A stretch of 64,000 nucleotides of DNA from Strigops habroptila (lineage: Eukaryota; Chordata; Aves; Psittaciformes; Psittacidae): positions 14,798,501-14,862,500 of the forward strand of contig NC_044284.2 of assembly GCF_004027225.2 (NCBI RefSeq), in the 5' to 3' direction. How positions within the stretch are numbered: the first letter of the stretch is position 1; each line of letters begins with the position of its first letter. Positions 62,601 through 64,000 of the stretch are shown piece after piece. A model generated the notes under the pieces. That model saw only the letters and a list, made by a program, of their open reading frames with translations, did not search any database and was not told the origin of the DNA. The position numbers were made by a program, and so were the translations under genes.

Positions 62601-64000
62601 ACGAATTTGGAATTTTCTTGAAATACATGGTTTCACATACTTTAAATTTGAGTAGCTAAGGTTTACTTAAAAAATAGCTCATAAAGTGAACTCATACAGC
62701 CTTACAGCCCCTGACTTTACATATTTATAACTCTTGCTCTTTAACGATGCTTTGTGAGTGTTTACTCCAGTATCCAGCAGTTGCTTACCTCCCCTTTGGA
62801 AGTGACCACTGGAGCACTCATGGCTCAGGATGCCACCCCACACCTCAGGGTGTTATTGATGGTTCTGTTGCAAGGGTTACCTAGAGTCACAGTAGTAAAG
62901 ATGCATTGCTTCTTCCTCAGGCATGATCTTTCAGTATAGTTTGGACCCCAGACTTAACACATTAATAAACTTCTCAAGAAGCTCTTTAAACTTATACTGC
63001 TGTGTTCATAGATTATCTGTAGTTGATCTATCCTGATGTTTTTTTGACTCAAAGTGTGGTTTAGAAATAGTGAAAATGAAGTAATTAAGATTTGGTTTTT
63101 AATTCTTGTTTCATTCAGGTAATACTTCAGCAGCATCTTGGAAAACATAGTTCCATGGAAAAAGAAAGAACCTAATTATTATAAATATCACTTCCCTAAT
63201 TACAAGAAAGCAATCCACACATGGAAGGATGAAGCACAAACGGTAAGATGAGAAGAAAAGACCCAATGTACTATTTCATTTATTCTGCTTACTAGCAAGG
63301 AACTGCAAGTTACACAGTTTTCACACTGCTACATATCCTATTGGAAACCAAGTCAAGAATGGTACTACTTCATGTCATCTGGACTCAGCGGCAACTACAA
63401 ATTCAGAAAAAGAGTGGTTTCTGTCACCATCTGCTTGTCCTTTCTCCAACAGCATCTTACTGCCTCTTGCTTCTGCTCACATTTACTTCCACAAACATAC
63501 ATTTCATACGCATTAACATAACATTTATCAATATTGTACATATTTCAGCCAAATAAAATTTTAATAGCAGAAAATAAACATTCTTGTTGGAAAGCTTCAT
63601 AAGAACTCAAAACTGGCAATCCTTTCGGAACAAGTAATGGCCTGAGATCCAGTTACTCTTAAAGAGAAGAATTCTAAGTCACCTCAGGCATTGAAGGTAG
63701 AGACAACCATGGGGAACCACTGACCAAACAGGCATAAAGAAAACAGCTACACACCCAACCCAGCCAAGAAAATGAAACAGGGAGGGGTGGAATGGACACA
63801 ACTTGCAAGATCAGACAAGAGGCATGTAGAGATGAGAAAAGCCAGAAAATGGCAAAGTGGAAACAAGTCCAAAATACAGCATTTAGAGACACTGTCTCAA
63901 TGCGGAGATGTGGAAAAAGGTGTCCATCCATGCATGGGTCTCAAACAGAGAGAACAGAGCCTCTCCCTCATGACAGAAAGAAGCATTCCTCTGGTTTTGT
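56630..64000 (-). other. NEK7: NEK7 intron, 3' part, continuing past the window
   Basis: No NEK7 exon upstream of residue 67 is found in this stretch, so at least 7.4 kb of intron precedes the exon at 56567. The plus strand is pyrimidine-rich from about 56880 to 58310 and then purine-rich to about 58700. C9 lies at 61240-61248. A GC-richer patch at 60270-60560 and a short direct repeat near 61061-61127 are noted under findings. Open frames up to 120 codons have no recognisable product. Confidence 0.85.
56880..58318. repeat. Pyrimidine-rich block on the plus strand
   Basis: About 1.4 kb is rich in C and T on the plus strand, producing a 118-codon chance frame at 56861-57217. Its complement resembles the purine-rich block at 14237-15790 in composition and shares short words such as GATAATAAAG. 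An inverted copy of the same old element is possible but unproven. Confidence 0.4.

Larger units (their letters stand above)
18310..64000 (-). other. NEK7: NEK7 gene, partial (5' end outside window)
   Basis: This is a gene model assembled from seven coding exons on the minus strand. The exon lengths are 63, 111, 109, 108, 95, 114 and 111 nt in transcript order, and together they encode 236 residues and a stop. Intron phases are 0, 0, 1, 1, 0, 0 between successive exons. The protein matches human NEK7 residues 67-302 as I recall it, with two substitutions seen, both in the last exon (Ile285 for Val, His298 for Cys). NEK7 rather than NEK6 is chosen because of the ending RMHAHTASS and the exact match through the activation segment. 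NEK7 is a cytosolic and centrosomal kinase activated by NEK9 that acts in spindle formation and cytokinesis; in mammals it also licenses the NLRP3 inflammasome. The 5' end and promoter lie past base 64000. The 3' limit given here is only a candidate poly(A) site. Confidence 0.95.

Noticed and set aside
62760..62800. CTTACCTCCCC read on the minus strand as a possible donor of an upstream NEK7 exon
   Set aside because: The preceding codons do not translate to the expected NEK7 N-lobe sequence in any frame, and no glycine-rich loop is present.

Overview
This is a stretch of amniote nuclear DNA, almost certainly from a bird. It is AT-rich with large introns and sparse coding. Its only recognisable interspersed repeats are CR1-type LINE fragments, and there are no Alu or L1 copies. 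The species cannot be named from the sequence. The one protein-coding gene I can support is NEK7, a NIMA-related serine/threonine kinase, on the minus strand. Seven coding exons lie at 56567-56629, 55909-56019, 41117-41225, 38726-38833, 31001-31095, 26296-26409 and 19891-20001. Joined, they give 711 nt, that is 236 codons plus TAA. All complete introns are GT-AG and the reading frame holds across every junction. By comparison with human NEK7 as I remember it (302 residues), these are residues 67-302. The first 66 residues (N-terminal extension, glycine-rich loop, VAIK-type lysine) and the promoter lie beyond base 64000.

Layout from left to right. Bases 1 to about 17000 lie downstream of NEK7; I found no gene there, only an old CR1 fragment (12215-12431), a G-quadruplex/hairpin motif (3273-3312), a pre-miRNA-like hairpin (11143-11201) and a 1.5-kb purine-rich block (14237-15790). 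About 17000-19890 is the probable NEK7 3' untranslated region, with several candidate poly(A) signals but no certain end. From 19891 to 56629 the NEK7 exons alternate with introns of 0.5 to 14.7 kb, which carry two further CR1 fragments, several homopolymer and simple repeats, and blocks of purine/pyrimidine asymmetry. From 56630 to the end is the 3' part of the intron between the exon for residues 67-87 and the upstream exon outside the window.

No bacterial-style operon, CRISPR array, tRNA, rRNA or novel multi-gene system is visible. Open reading frames other than the NEK7 exons look like chance frames, several of them produced by strand-asymmetric low-complexity DNA. The most useful leads are structural: the G4/hairpin switch, the pre-miRNA-like hairpin, the purine-rich blocks that may be one undescribed dispersed family, and a G/T-rich element 270 bases past a NEK7 splice donor.
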